From positions 19,778,001 through 19,842,000 of the forward strand of contig JBHGNT010000005.1 of the NCBI GenBank assembly GCA_043228905.1: a DNA stretch of 64,000 nt, in the 5' to 3' direction. Positions 44,086-55,200 of this stretch are shown here, piece after piece. The DNA comes from Azolla caroliniana (lineage: Eukaryota; Polypodiophyta). How positions within the stretch are numbered: position 1 is the first letter of the stretch; the number at the start of each line of letters is the position of its first letter. The position numbers and the translations under genes are program-made. The notes under the pieces are model-generated. The model had not been told where the DNA came from and made no database searches. It saw nothing but the letters and a program-made list of their open reading frames with translations.

Positions 44086-46833
44086 ATGCACATCATACCC
44101 CCCATCTGTCGAGGCTATGGAGACAGAAAGGTAAAGTGCAATCGCTGTAGCCCCCAGACATGGTCTGTGTATCTCTCTGCTCCGAGGAAATGCTTTATCG
44201 CTAACCTACTAATCCCAGGCCCTTTTATCCATCTCTCTCTATCATCAACGCTATCTTTTGACTCATTAGCTGCCGATTTGAGGCATTGCAGCAATGTTGG
44301 CTCTTTGCTCAATGGGAGAGAAATTCATGCCCACATACAGAAATGTGGTCATTTCCATGACACCTTTCTTGGAAATTGCCTCATTCACATGTATGGAAAT
44401 TGTGAGAGTTTGGAAGAAGCCAACTATGTCTTCAAGAAAATGCATCACCCTAATGTATTCACGTGGAATATAATGATCAAAGCGTATGTCCAAGATGGTA
44501 ATTTAGATGATGCATTCGTATTATTTGCGAAAATGTCACAGAAAGATGGTGTTTCGTGGAATACTATGATGTCTGCTTTTGTTCAAAATCATCGAGATAT
44601 GTCTGCTGTATGCCTATTCCATAGAATGCTTCTCGAATGTGTGTTACCCGATAAAATATCTCTTCTATGTATCCTTGATGCTTGCTCTAAGGTTGAGTAT
44701 GTTGAACAGGGATTGATCATTCATGTCTTTATTGTGAATGAAGGTTATGATCAAAATATGGCGGTTAGTACTGCTCTCTCTAACATGTATGGAAAATGTG
44801 GAAACTTGAGGCTTGCAATGATAGTGTTTGAGAGAATGCAAGATCCACCTGATGTTATTGCTTGGAGCACCATAATTTCCATATTTGTTCATAATGAGCG
44901 AATGACCGAAGCGTTGAACCTCTTTTTTAAGATGTGGTTTGAAGGGATGATTTCTAACACATCTTCCTTTATCGCAGGCCTCGACGCTTGTGCCGATCTC
45001 ATGGCTATTGAAGTAGGGAGAGAGATCCATCTATCGATTGTTATTGAAACAAGTCTTGAGTCTGATATTTCGTTACTTAATACTCTCATTAGCATGTATG
45101 GAAAATGTGGCTATGTTCATGAAGCTACGAACATATTCAATCATGCAAAAGACAGAGATATTATATCTTGGAATGCGTTCATTGCATGCCTTATTCACAA
45201 TGAGTGTTGCAATGAGGCTCTCAGGAAGTTTAGACAAATGCAGATAACAAAGGTTATACCTGATAAAGTCACATTCTTATGCATCTTAGATGCATGTGCA
45301 AAAGTTACTAGTTTGATTGAAGGCCAAGAAATACATATGATCGTGGCTTGCGTTGGTTTAGAGAGTGAGACAGTGGTTGGAACTGCCCTTGTTAATATGT
45401 ATGGAAAATGTGGGCAGCTTGAAGATGCTAAGCTTATATTTACCAAAGTCCAGCATCGGGATATGGTCTGCTGGAATGCCCTCATTGCAGTGCTTAGCCA
45501 AAACCGAAACGATGATGAAGCTCTTTGTTTGTTTCATGAAATGCAAAGCGAGGGCATTGTGCCGGACCATATTTCATTTATTTGTGCACTTGAGTCTTGC
45601 TCCAATCTAGATAAAGGTTATGATCTTCATAAACTCATTACTGCAACTGGACATGATCAATATGTCGAGGTAAGCAATGCTCTCGTTTGCATGTATGGGA
45701 GGTTTAGTGGCCTTGATGATGCGAAGTTTGCATTTACCACATTGCCTTGGGTAACTAGTGCATCTTGGAATGCAATGATTGGAGTGCTTTCTCGAAACGG
45801 AAATTCCAGGGAGGCATTACAACTATTTCTAGACATGAAACATAGGGGATTTCATCCCGACAAAATCAGCTTTGTTTGTGTTCTTGATGCTTGTGCAAGC
45901 TTGGAGGTGCTAAAGAGTGGTCAAGCGATCCATTCTGATATCATTAATGTTGGATATGACGATGACGATGACGGTGTGACAATTAAAACAGCCCTCATAA
46001 GCATGTATGGAAAATGCATGAGCCCATGTTGTGCTATATGTGTATTTGAAAGCATGTTTCAACCAGATATTGTTGCTTGGAATGCACTGTTCACAGCGCT
46101 AACTCAAAATGGAAGTCACGTAGATGCTTTGTGTCGACTATATCAGATGCAACACAAGGGTGTAAAACCGAATCAAATCTCGTTTCTATGTGTTCTAGAT
46201 GCATGTGCAAATCTAGCATCTCTTACGAATGGGATGGAAGTTCATGCATTCGTTGTTGAGAGTGAAGTCGAGAAGGAGACAGTAGTAGGTACCGCGGTAA
46301 TAAATATGTATGGGAAGTGTGGAAGCGTAGTAGAGGCAAAGTCCACATTTGAACCATTGTGTTCTCGTGATGTGATATCTTGGAACACAATGCTTGCCGT
46401 GTATGCGCAAAATGGACACGCAAGTGATGCCATGGAATCGTTTAAACGAATGCTTGCTGAACATATCCATCCTGATGAAATCACATTTGTTTGTTTACTC
46501 ACTGCATGCAGTCATGCAGGGTATCTGGATATCGGCAAGTATTTATTTGCACACATGAATATAGGATATAGGATCCCATGGATGAGGGATCATTACGGGT
46601 GTATGGTCGATCTTTTGGGCCGTGCAGGTATGATGGCCGAGGCTGAAGCCTTGATCCATCACATGTCATCAGAAACCGGGTCCGTAGTATGGCCCTCGAT
46701 ACTTAGTGCGTGCCGGCATCACGATGATTTTGATAGAGGCATGCGAGCTTCAAAGCATTGCTTTGAGAGGGATTCCCATAGCATGGCATCTCATTTGACA
46801 TTATCCAGCTTAATATTAGCATGTGAAAGGTGA
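44086..46833 (+). CDS. PLS-class pentatricopeptide repeat protein
   Basis: Intact intronless frame of 915 codons. After an N-terminal region of about 60 residues that is Arg/Ser/Leu-rich and may be an organelle presequence, it consists of consecutive PPR motifs in P-L-S order. The L-type repeats carry the signature GNCLIHMYGN, TALSNMYGKCG, TLISMYGKCG, TALVNMYGKCG, TAVINMYGKCG; the following repeats start DVISWNAFIA, DMVCWNALIA, DIVAWNALFT, DVISWNTMLA. The C-terminus enters an E1-like motif (VVWPSILSACRHHDDFDRG) and stops without E2/E+ or DYW domains. Such proteins bind organelle RNA in a sequence-specific way for editing, splicing or stability; without a DYW domain it would need a partner for editing. 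An unusual Asp run (GYDDDDDGV) sits between two repeats near 45955-45975. Nearest neighbours are transposons. Confidence 0.92.
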   Translation: MHIIPPICRGYGDRKVKCNRCSPQTWSVYLSAPRKCFIANLLIPGPFIHLSLSSTLSFDSLAADLRHCSNVGSLLNGREIHAHIQKCGHFHDTFLGNCLIHMYGNCESLEEANYVFKKMHHPNVFTWNIMIKAYVQDGNLDDAFVLFAKMSQKDGVSWNTMMSAFVQNHRDMSAVCLFHRMLLECVLPDKISLLCILDACSKVEYVEQGLIIHVFIVNEGYDQNMAVSTALSNMYGKCGNLRLAMIVFERMQDPPDVIAWSTIISIFVHNERMTEALNLFFKMWFEGMISNTSSFIAGLDACADLMAIEVGREIHLSIVIETSLESDISLLNTLISMYGKCGYVHEATNIFNHAKDRDIISWNAFIACLIHNECCNEALRKFRQMQITKVIPDKVTFLCILDACAKVTSLIEGQEIHMIVACVGLESETVVGTALVNMYGKCGQLEDAKLIFTKVQHRDMVCWNALIAVLSQNRNDDEALCLFHEMQSEGIVPDHISFICALESCSNLDKGYDLHKLITATGHDQYVEVSNALVCMYGRFSGLDDAKFAFTTLPWVTSASWNAMIGVLSRNGNSREALQLFLDMKHRGFHPDKISFVCVLDACASLEVLKSGQAIHSDIINVGYDDDDDGVTIKTALISMYGKCMSPCCAICVFESMFQPDIVAWNALFTALTQNGSHVDALCRLYQMQHKGVKPNQISFLCVLDACANLASLTNGMEVHAFVVESEVEKETVVGTAVINMYGKCGSVVEAKSTFEPLCSRDVISWNTMLAVYAQNGHASDAMESFKRMLAEHIHPDEITFVCLLTACSHAGYLDIGKYLFAHMNIGYRIPWMRDHYGCMVDLLGRAGMMAEAEALIHHMSSETGSVVWPSILSACRHHDDFDRGMRASKHCFERDSHSMASHLTLSSLILACER

Positions 46834-47647
46834 TGGTGCCCTTGCTATCAAGTCTCTTAGCACTAACTGCAATCAAAGAGGATGAAAAGAATCCCATAAA
46901 AAATGTAGATACTGCAACACCATTTTTAAAATGAACTAATGATACATTTGGAACCCATTCTCTAAATTTGATGATGATGATGCCAGGATTGGGATGTGTA
47001 ATCTATATCATTTTAGGATGTGCCGTTTCGTCAATATCCCATACTCAATCAAATGCCCTTGTTGTTAGACATGCATTTTTGCAAAAAGTGGATTCATAAG
47101 ATTAGGGTTTTTCATAAGTTATTTCTAAGCGCTCAACTCTTTTGGTCAACAATAGGGTTTAAATAGCTTTACTACCATTCGGCATAGTCTTACATTATTA
47201 CATACATGCTTATAACCTCTCTAACCAACCATGTTGCAATCATTGTGTGTATTGTTATGGCTTCTAACCATGACCTAGTCACCTCTACATTAGAGTTGAA
47301 GTCACTTCCATGATGTGACATATGACTAGGGTGTATGACATACCACCCTTTCTTTATGTGAGGACCATTGGTAGTCCAAACATGACTAGTATGCATGCAT
47401 CTCACATGTTTATGAGGGCTTTAGGGTGTGTGAAACATAGGAATAAAGATAGGACATGGGTAGAATGACCATATGTTGGACGGTTAGTCTATGTTTGTCA
47501 TCTTGTAATTGCTCAAGTTACAAAGCGATCATTGTGATTATTGGTTGCCATGGTTTTTGAAAGGTTAGAGTTTTGTGCTTTTTAAGGCAACTTTTGCTTC
47601 CAATTCGCGTTTTTCTCACTTAGAAAAAAACATTGTTTTCATTCTAG
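46834..47647. other. Intergenic, no gene recognised
   Basis: 3' flank of the PPR gene; no reading frame of note. The copia element B insertion follows, with the left target duplication CCATA at 47648-47652. Confidence 0.5.
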
Positions 47648-47652
47648 CCATA

Positions 47653-47737
47653 TGTAAAAGAATAGCGTGCGGAAGCAATAGGAAACCGAACACAGAAATG
47701 CAGGTTTAATGGAGAGCTTCGAATATACACAGTACGC

Positions 47738-47768
<31 letters not shown>

Positions 47769-48051
47769 CACGTAAACTCAATTCAAAAAATGATACTTGA
47801 TCTGTAAATTGTATGTGTTCAGTGAACACTTTTATACAAGTCCATACGGACTGACAGAAGTGTGGTGTACTTCAATGCTCACACGAGCGTCTAACACTAA
47901 CTACGAGATATTAACTCCCTAGTAGTCTAGCTGGTACTTGGTTTCCGGTTACTGCTTGATCCGGAAAACCGGCTCCCTAGCTCATTGGCTCACCGATCCG
48001 GCTCATCCTTCTGGATGTCGATCCGGATCCGGTTGAGCTTGCCGCTCAACA
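47653..48051 (-). repeat. 3' LTR of copia element B
   Basis: 399 bp, minus orientation. It contains a GA/CT microsatellite near 47741-47768 and a TATA-like TATAAAAG (minus strand) near 47830. Its end by the polypurine tract joins the conserved hairpin. Confidence 0.93.
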
Positions 48052-48069
48052 CTCCCCCTCAAGCTCAAC
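48032..48069 (-). promoter_or_regulatory. Polypurine tract/LTR-boundary hairpin of element B
   Basis: Perfect 10-bp inverted repeat GTTGAGCTTG/CAAGCTCAAC around an 18-nt loop holding AGGGGGAG (minus strand) and the LTR start. Arms and loop length are the same as in element A; the loop sequence differs at a few positions. Confidence 0.7.
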
Positions 48070-48282
48070 TTGAGGTCGGATCGTAGTGTTAGCCTCCATG
48101 GTAACCGGTCCTTCCACCAGGCTCCTTTTGGCGTCACTCCGCCTGGCTCGCACTCCTCGTCTGGTCCGGTCCCGTTTGCCCCAACCCTTTTGTTCCTGTG
48201 CACCTCGACCTCCTCGGTCAGTTTGTCTGCTCAACAGGCCCAAAACAGCTCCCTCACTGTTGTGACTTCGGCGCTTGTCGAT

Positions 48283-49125
48283 TCACCGATTCCTTTGTGT
48301 TGGCGTCGACTTTTGTTGCCTTCTCGTCCTCTTGGCCTTGAATTGATTCGGTTCTTCCGAATCCGTCTGTTGAACCGAATCGGCTCTCTCCGATTCGTTC
48401 CAGCTCTTGTCCGAATCGGTCGCTCCCGATTCGTCTTCCGGTTCCAGGCCCTTCACCACATCGAACCATGTCCGGGTCTTGGCCTTCTTCTTCCGGTCGG
48501 CTTTGTCCTTCTTGACTCTACCATCATTGCCGCTTGTTCCGACTTGTTTGGATGTGTTGACTTCCTTTGTCGACTCGGCTCCTTTCTTCTTCTTGTCTCT
48601 CCCTTTGTCGGTTCTTCCCTCACCGGCACAATCGACAGTTTCTTTGCCTTTGCCCGTTCCGGTAACTTTGCCCTCTTTGCCCGCTCTCCCCCTCAAGTGT
48701 GGCACGTCAAGATGTTGAACACCAAGCATTTCGATGAAGTGTTGCAACTTGTCCGTTCCAAGCGGTTTGGTGAAGATGTCAGCAACTTGCCGATTCGTAT
48801 GAACATACCGAAGTTCAACTTCATTGCTCAGGACACGCTCACGCATGAAGTGGTAGTGCACTTCTATGTGCATTGTGCAAGCATGGAATACGGGGTTCTT
48901 GGCAAGTTGCATGCTGCTTATGTTGTCACAGTAGATCAGGATCGAGTTCGGTACCTCGATCCATAGGTCTTGCAGCAGTCGCCGAAGCCAAATGGCTTCA
49001 CAGGTGGCAACGGTGGCAACGGTGGTGTCCCGGTATTCAGCCTCAGTGCTCGAAAGGGCCACTATTGGCTGCTTTTTGCTACTCCACGCAACAGTCGCCC
49101 TACCAAGGGAAAACATATAGTCGGA
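48283..49125 (-). pseudogene. copia RNase H end and charged C-terminal tail of element B
   Basis: The minus-strand frame begins within RNase H (VAWSSKKQPIVALSSTEAEY; YCDNISSMQL; HIEVHYHFMRERV; QVADIFTKPLG). It then passes an internal polypurine tract (about 48685-48694) and continues for about 140 residues of Lys/Glu/Asp-rich sequence (TWFDVVKGLEPEDESG, NQFKAKRTRRQQ). Element A has a comparable extension ending LNQLRAKRKRR. The frame is open, but upstream pol is missing. Confidence 0.85.
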
Positions 49126-49230
49126 GGCCATGCAACTAAAAGTAAAATGCATGCATCTAAAAATGGAAGCATGCAAGTAAAAGCAGAGGCCATGCAACTA
49201 AAAATAGAGGCCATCCAACTAAAAGTGGGC
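49126..49230. repeat. Short tandem repeat at a rearrangement junction
   Basis: Five diverged units of 20-27 bp with GGCCATGCAACTAAAA or GCATGCAAGTAAAA cores. It starts exactly where the RNase H frame of element B breaks off, so it marks one side of the deletion or insertion junction. Confidence 0.7.
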
Positions 49231-49680
49231 ATGCAAAGTAACATTGGGGAGGAGGATCAACGAGGAGCTCGATATATGTCCCATTTTTTCCCTCCTAGTT
49301 TTTTTTTTCCCTTCTTTCTTCTTCCCTCTCGTATTCGAGAAACAAATTATCTCACATATTGATATCAAACTCCTAGCTTTGTTTACTTGATCTTTCTTGT
49401 CAAAAATTATCTCTTGTATTCATATCGGACCACTCCTTGCATGGTTGTTGGCTCCTTTCTTTGAAAAACTAATCTCTCATTTCCATACCCAACCCATTGT
49501 AACACGATTCTGAAATTATAAACAATCGATTTTCTTTTGCAATAAACTAATGATTTGTCTCTCCCTCTTGTCTTATGCTTAAAACTTGCTTGTGTTGTAC
49601 ATGTTGCTCTAAATCCTTCTAGTCCAGAACCCTGGCGGTTCCGTCTCACGATCTGCACATAGTGACGAATTTTCACGACA
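49231..49680 (+). repeat. LTR 3'-end fragment
   Basis: Ends CGAATTTTCACGACA with the GGCGGTTCCG segment inside, as at 4614-4690 on the other strand. The left boundary is not resolvable. Confidence 0.45.
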
Positions 49681-50754
49681 TAATTAAGAGACTTTGGCGG
49701 TTGCGCCCGTGTCCCAACGTGAGACCGAAGAGACGGAAGGTGGTGACGGGAAGACGAAGGCCCAACACAAGGAGGAAGAAAATCGAGGACGAAAGGATAT
49801 CCCCACACCTATTCTAGAGACTTTAGCGGTTGTGCACATGCGCCAACGTGAGACCGGAGAGACGGAATGTGTCGACGAAAAAGCGGAGGACTGGAAGGGT
49901 GATGAGGAAGACAAGGTAAATGTGCATGAGCGAAGGGATTCCTTCACACCGGTTCCAGAGACTTCGGCAGTCGAGACCGTGTGTCGACATAAGACCAAAG
50001 ATAAAGGAGGTGGCGAAGAGGAGACAATATGGCTCGAGGCGAGCGTACACGGAGGGAAGGATATGGCCGACGAGGAGGCCAAGGATGAAGCCGCGGTTGA
50101 GTTCGATGGAGAGGCTGCATGCGGGAAGGAAGAGTCGAGAACCGATCGAACCGGAAGACGATCCGGCCGGGATTCCAGCCCGAATGAAGGAAGATCCACA
50201 TGGGAGCCAATCGACTGGGGCCGACCCGGCCAAAACCTGATTCGGCGAAAAACGATCGAACAATTCCGATCCAAAGTGGGCAGACCCAGCCAGAATCAAT
50301 CGGTTGAGCCCGACTCGGGGAAATGCGAATGCAGACGAAGGCCAACCGAACCAAGAAGCGATCGGTGGAGACCGATCCGGACAAGGGCAAACCTGGCATA
50401 ATCGGAGATGGACACGAACAATCCACAAGACCCAGTTGAAGATGGTGAGTGCGAGTGGCCAGGAATCCAATCGAAGGACACGCGCGGTGGACGAAGGAAG
50501 AGCGGTCGAATCGACGACATCGTTCAATAGATCTACTACAACCGATCAAGGAAGAAGGTGTGAGCGCCGGATATGGTGGATCGGGTGGCTACGGTGGTTC
50601 GGTTGGAAAGATTACGCATACTCGAAGTGGAAGACGAAGTCAGACGAGGTCGACGAGCGTGCAGAGGAACTCGGTTGATCACCGTTGCCAATGATCTCAC
50701 CTCTTCACCTTTCTTGGCACATACCGGAGGATGTGCAGGTTTGGTGGGGGTGGA
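49681..50754 (+). other. Interior of an unassigned, probably non-autonomous LTR element
   Basis: Lies between two LTR-type ends. An open frame (49694-50401) encodes a highly charged protein with about three repeats of roughly 130 bp, each with an ETxAV segment and the first two with QRETxETE. Downstream, broken frames include GGYGGS and a basic THTRSGRRSQTRS. A polypurine-like GGTGGGGGTGGA ends at 50754. No retroelement enzyme domain is seen. Function unknown; whether the frame is translated is doubtful. Confidence 0.35.
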
Positions 50755-51399
50755 TGTCATGACGATTTTCGGCTACGGTGTGAAACTGAGTGAGATGAAT
50801 AAACCAAGGATGTGCAACATTGCACATGCACTTAGCAAATAAACCTAAGGCCTAGTGGCACTTGAGTTCATACAAAGGGGCGCAAGTAAGGTTTGAACCT
50901 TGCACCTCTAAGATACAAGATAATTGCCTTACCACTAGGACAACTATCATATAGTGTAGATTTTATGTATTTACTTTTCATATATGAATTATAGATGAAA
51001 CAACCATTAGAAAACCATGTGCACAAAACCATGGTTCTAAACCCATGGTTTGTGCATGACATAAGCAAAACCGTGTGCACAAAACCATGGTTTTAGCCCA
51101 TGGTTTTGTGCATGTCACAAGCATGGAAAGACCTATAAAAGCCTCTAGTTGGGCTTGTGTAAGGGGGCCTCAATATGTGATATCACCAACACCATTATCA
51201 TCAATATAATTATATTTGTCTTTATCTTCTTCATATTTTTCTACTTCTCAAGTGTACAATCTTTCTTCTTCTCAAGTGAACAAATTTCATCTAATTTTAC
51301 ATTGATCGTCATCTCTTCAATAATTCTGCAAACATCCTCCCCAGTCTAAGACCCCGGTGGTCGCTCGAGTAGCACACGCACACGCGAATCTTCGCGACA
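50755..51399 (+). repeat. LTR, plus orientation, with hairpin repeats
   Basis: TGTCATGACG after a polypurine tract to CTTCGCGACA, about 645 bp, with matching TGTC/GACA ends. TATA box CCTATAAAAGCC near 51131. Two strong hairpins built on TGCACAAAACCATGG lie at 51020-51056 and 51076-51112, and an inserted or ancestral SINE-like segment at 50889-50945. Confidence 0.55.
50885..50945 (-). repeat. tRNA-derived SINE head, minus strand
   Basis: Minus strand: A-box-like CCTAGTGGTAAGGCA (about 50926-50941) and GGTGCAAGGTTCAAACC (about 50889-50905). Shares its core with 5051 and 36001. Confidence 0.5.
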
Positions 51400-51655
51400 G
51401 CATGTGAGCTCCATAGCCGCATGTTGGCGAAGCAGGATCTCGAGGTCGTTGCCTCTGAGATCTCTGATTGTATTCCTTTCTCTCATAGTGTTTCTGTTTT
51501 GGAGTTTCTGGACTCCACATGGTTTTTCCCAGTTCGGGTTTCCACGTTAAAATCTGTGTCATTCTCAGTTTTTGTATTCTGTTTTTTTTTTCATTAGATT
51601 GACTATTATTCCGCACACATACAACCGGTTGTGGTCGGCAACGATTCTAACTTCA
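51400..51655 (+). repeat. 5' LTR of element E (5'-truncated)
   Basis: Matches 56003-56250 (GTGAGCTCCATAG to TAACTTCA). The first 290 bp or so of the LTR are absent; the upstream neighbour is the end of another LTR at 51399. Confidence 0.85.
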
Positions 51656-51688
51656 AACTAGTATCAGAGCGAAACGACCAAAAAAAAA

Positions 51689-52282
51689 ATGGACGATTCG
51701 TTGGGAGGCATGTTCAAGCTCACCAGCTCCAACTACTCAGTGTGGAAGTCGAAGATGAGGGACATGCTCGTGGTTAAAGATCTTTGGTTGCCGGTTCAGT
51801 TCGGGGACAAGAGACCGGACAAGATCGATGCCACGATATGGGAGGTGATGCACATGAAGACAACGGCGTACATACGGTGCTTCATCGACATGAGCCTATA
51901 CAACAACTTCAATGAAGAGAGCAAGGCTCATGAGCTCTGGGAGAAGATCAACATTATGTTTCAGAACAAAAATGTTGTTAATCAGGTTTCGGTATTTCGG
52001 AAGCTAGTAAGACTCCGGTACCAAGATGGCTCCAGCATGGCGGAGCACATGAATGCCTTCCAAGGGTTGATCCACCAGGCAACATCATTGGAAGTACCTC
52101 TCACTGATGAGATACTAGCACTACTCCTGCTCAGTTCCCTCCCAGATAGTTGGGAGATGTTGGTTGTCACTTTGGGCAACGCCGGGTTGGAAGGGAAATG
52201 GTTATCCCTAGCAAGAGTGAAGTCGAGCTTGCTAGATGAGGAGGCACGTCGGAAGGACAAGGATACGAGCTTTGACTCCTAA
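51689..52282 (+). pseudogene. Copia gag of element E
   Basis: MDDSLGGMFKLTSSNYSVW; KDLWLPVQ (Trp intact, unlike element D); YIRCFIDMSLYNNFNEE; LLSSLPDSWEMLV. It is open for 197 codons to TAA (52280-52282), where element D has Lys. Beyond the stop the same frame carries the zinc knuckle, with its second cysteine changed (CFYYGKSGHFQKNC). Gag would package element RNA in the cytoplasm. Confidence 0.88.
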
Positions 52283-55200
52283 GCACTCCTTACCGAATCG
52301 GAATGTGGAAGACAAAGGAACCGGAGTCCCCAGAACCGGGAAAAATCGGGGACACGATCAAAGTCAAGAGGGAGGCCTACTTGCTTCTACTACGGGAAGT
52401 CGGGGCACTTCCAGAAGAACTGTCGGCATTTCCGGAAAGACAAGGAAATCGACAGTACCGATTCGAAGAAGTCATCGGACCGAAATGGTTCGGATCGGCG
52501 AGGGTAGGACCGGAAAGGAACGAAGGCCATCGCGGCAAACGAAGAGGAGCTAATGCTTATCACCGAGGAGAGTGAGTTGAACCTTGCCGGCGACGAGGTG
52601 ACCTGGGTGGTCGATTCCGGAGCGTCGTTCCACCTGACCCCGGATAGAAAATGATTCTCATCCTACTCGATCGGTGACCACGACCGTGTTCAGATGGGGA
52701 ATGAAGGTACATGCCGAATTGTCGACATAGGAGATGTGTGGTTAACGACATCAACCGGATGCAAGATGTTGTTGAAGGATGTTCGACATGTTCCGGAGGT
52801 TCGATTGAACCTAATATTAGCCGGTCAGCTAGATGATGAAGGCTACACGGGTAGCATCCGGAACGGTGTTATGAAGTTCAGCAAAGGGAGCCTGATTGTG
52901 GCTCGGGCTTGGAAAGTCAACACTTTGTACCTGATGAATGCCCGGTTATGTCCGGAGGAAGTGAACGTGGTATCCGACACTGCTGGTGAGCTGTGGCACA
53001 AGAGGCTGTGTCACATGACCGAGAAGGGGATGAAGAGCAGACGACAACCTCATTCTAGTGAAGAATGTGCACTTGGAGAAGTGCATTGATTCTCTGGCCG
53101 GTAAGCAAAACCGGACCTCCTTCCGATCAAGGCCACCAATGAGATGTAATGCACCATTGGAGTTGGTGCATACTGATGTGTGTCAAGTACTTCGTGACGT
53201 TCATAGATGACCACAGCAGGAGGCTGTGGGCCACACCGTTGAAGATGAAGGATTGGGTGTTATCCGTCTTCAAAGAGCTCCACGCGAGAGTGGAGAGAGA
53301 AACCGGCCGGAAGCTGAAGGCAATTCGAGCAGATAATGGAGGAGAATACCGGGGGCAGTTCGAGGAGTATTGTCGCTCAAAGGGAATCCGGCTCAAATTT
53401 ACCGTGCCGAAGATGCCGGAACTAAACGAGTTGGCCAAGAGGATGAACCGGAACATAATGGAGAGGGTCCGGAGTATGCTAGCGCATGCAAAATTACCCA
53501 AGACGTTTTGGGCTGAGGCACTGTCGATGGCGACATATGTGATAAACAGATCACCCTTAGTACCCTTGGACGGAGACACGCCGCAGAGAGTCTGGACCGG
53601 TAAGAAAGTGTCCTACCGGCATCTGAAGGTATTCGGGTGTCTTGCATACGTGCATGTAGCTAAGGACCGAAGAGGAAAGTTAGATCCGAAGACCCGGCCA
53701 TGCATATTCCTCGGTTACGGCGACGATGAGTTCGGCTACCGAGTGTGGGACCCGGTCGACCAGAAAGTATTCCGGAGTCGAGATATTATCTTCATGGAGG
53801 ACAAGATGCTCGCCGACTGGGAGTCGGAGAAGAAGATAATGAACTCCAAATCGACCAGTAAGGAAAAATTTCGATTTGATGAAATGCAGTTCCAACCGGC
53901 AAGAAGCCGGTTAGCACTCGATAAACCAGCTGGTGACGGTGAGGAGACAAAACCGGCCGAAGAAGAAGGAATAGGTGAAACCGAAACCGGACAAGACCCC
54001 GAATCGGATTCGGATGAAGAGCAAATGGAGGAGCCGGTTATCGAAGCCCAAGGACGCAGATATCCTTTGAGAGAGAGAAGGGCCCCCCGGATATTTCCGG
54101 ATCCAGAGCACGTGTTGCTAACTGATGAGGGGGAGCCAGAAAGCTTCGAGGAAGCTAAAAGTGACGCCCATAGCCGCAAATGGTTGAGTACCATGCAGGA
54201 TGAGATGGATTCCTTGCATGAGAACCATACGTACGAATTGGTGGAGTTGTCTAAAGGAAAGCGAGCACTCCGAAACAAGTGGGTGTACAAGTTGAAACCG
54301 GGAGATGTCGGCAAAACCCCGAGATACAAAGTCAGGATCGTGGTAAAGGGGTTCCAGCAGAAGAAGGGCGTGGACTTCAACGAGATATTTGCCCCGGTAG
54401 TAAAGATGACTTCCATCCGAACGATGCTGAGTATAGCGGCAAGCATGGACCTCGAGGTAGAGCAGCTGGACGTGAAGACGACATTCCTTCACGGTGACCT
54501 CGAAGAGGAGATCTACATGCAGCAACTGGAAGGATTCGTGGAGAAAGGGAAGGAGCACCTGGTTTGCCGGTTGAAGAAGAGCCTGTACGGACTGAAGCAG
54601 GCTCCCCGACAATGGTACCGGAAGTTCGACTCCTTCATGACTGACCAAGGGTATCACAAAACGCAAACTGATCACTACGTGTTTGTGAAGAAGTTCGAAG
54701 GAGGCGACTTCCTGATACTCCTTCTGTACGTGGACAACATGTTGATCGTCGGACAGGACCAAGCCAAAATACGGATGCTGAAGAAGGCTCTCAACAGAAC
54801 TTTCTCAATGAAAGACTTGGGCCCAACAAGACAAATACTAGGGATGCACATCATCCGGGACCGGTCAAAGAAGCAATTGTCGCTATCACAGGAGAAATAC
54901 GTGACAAAGGTGCTTCAGCAGTTCAACATGTTAGAAGTGAAACCGATCGGATCGACACTCCCGACAAACTGCAGATTATCCGGTAAGCAAAGCCCGAAAA
55001 CGAAAGCAGAGAAGGCAGATATGATGAAGGTTCCATATGCCTCTGCCATCGGGAGCTTAATGTACGCAATGGTGTGTACTCGACCGGATATTGGATACGT
55101 AATCGGAGTGGTGAGCTGGTTTATGAGCAATCCCGGCAAGGAGCACTGGAACGCAGTCAAATGGATACTCCGGTACTTGAAGGGCACTTCGAATATGTGT

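Noticed and set aside
48070-48966. 298-codon plus-strand frame
   Set aside because: Antisense to the RNase H and charged tail of element B, which has clear homology on the minus strand.
49823-50549. Long minus-strand frames opposite the charged ORF
   Set aside because: Several overlapping antisense frames of similar length reflect GC-biased composition; no domain.
53736-54762. Minus-strand frames of 214-236 codons opposite element E pol
   Set aside because: Antisense to well-recognised integrase and RT.
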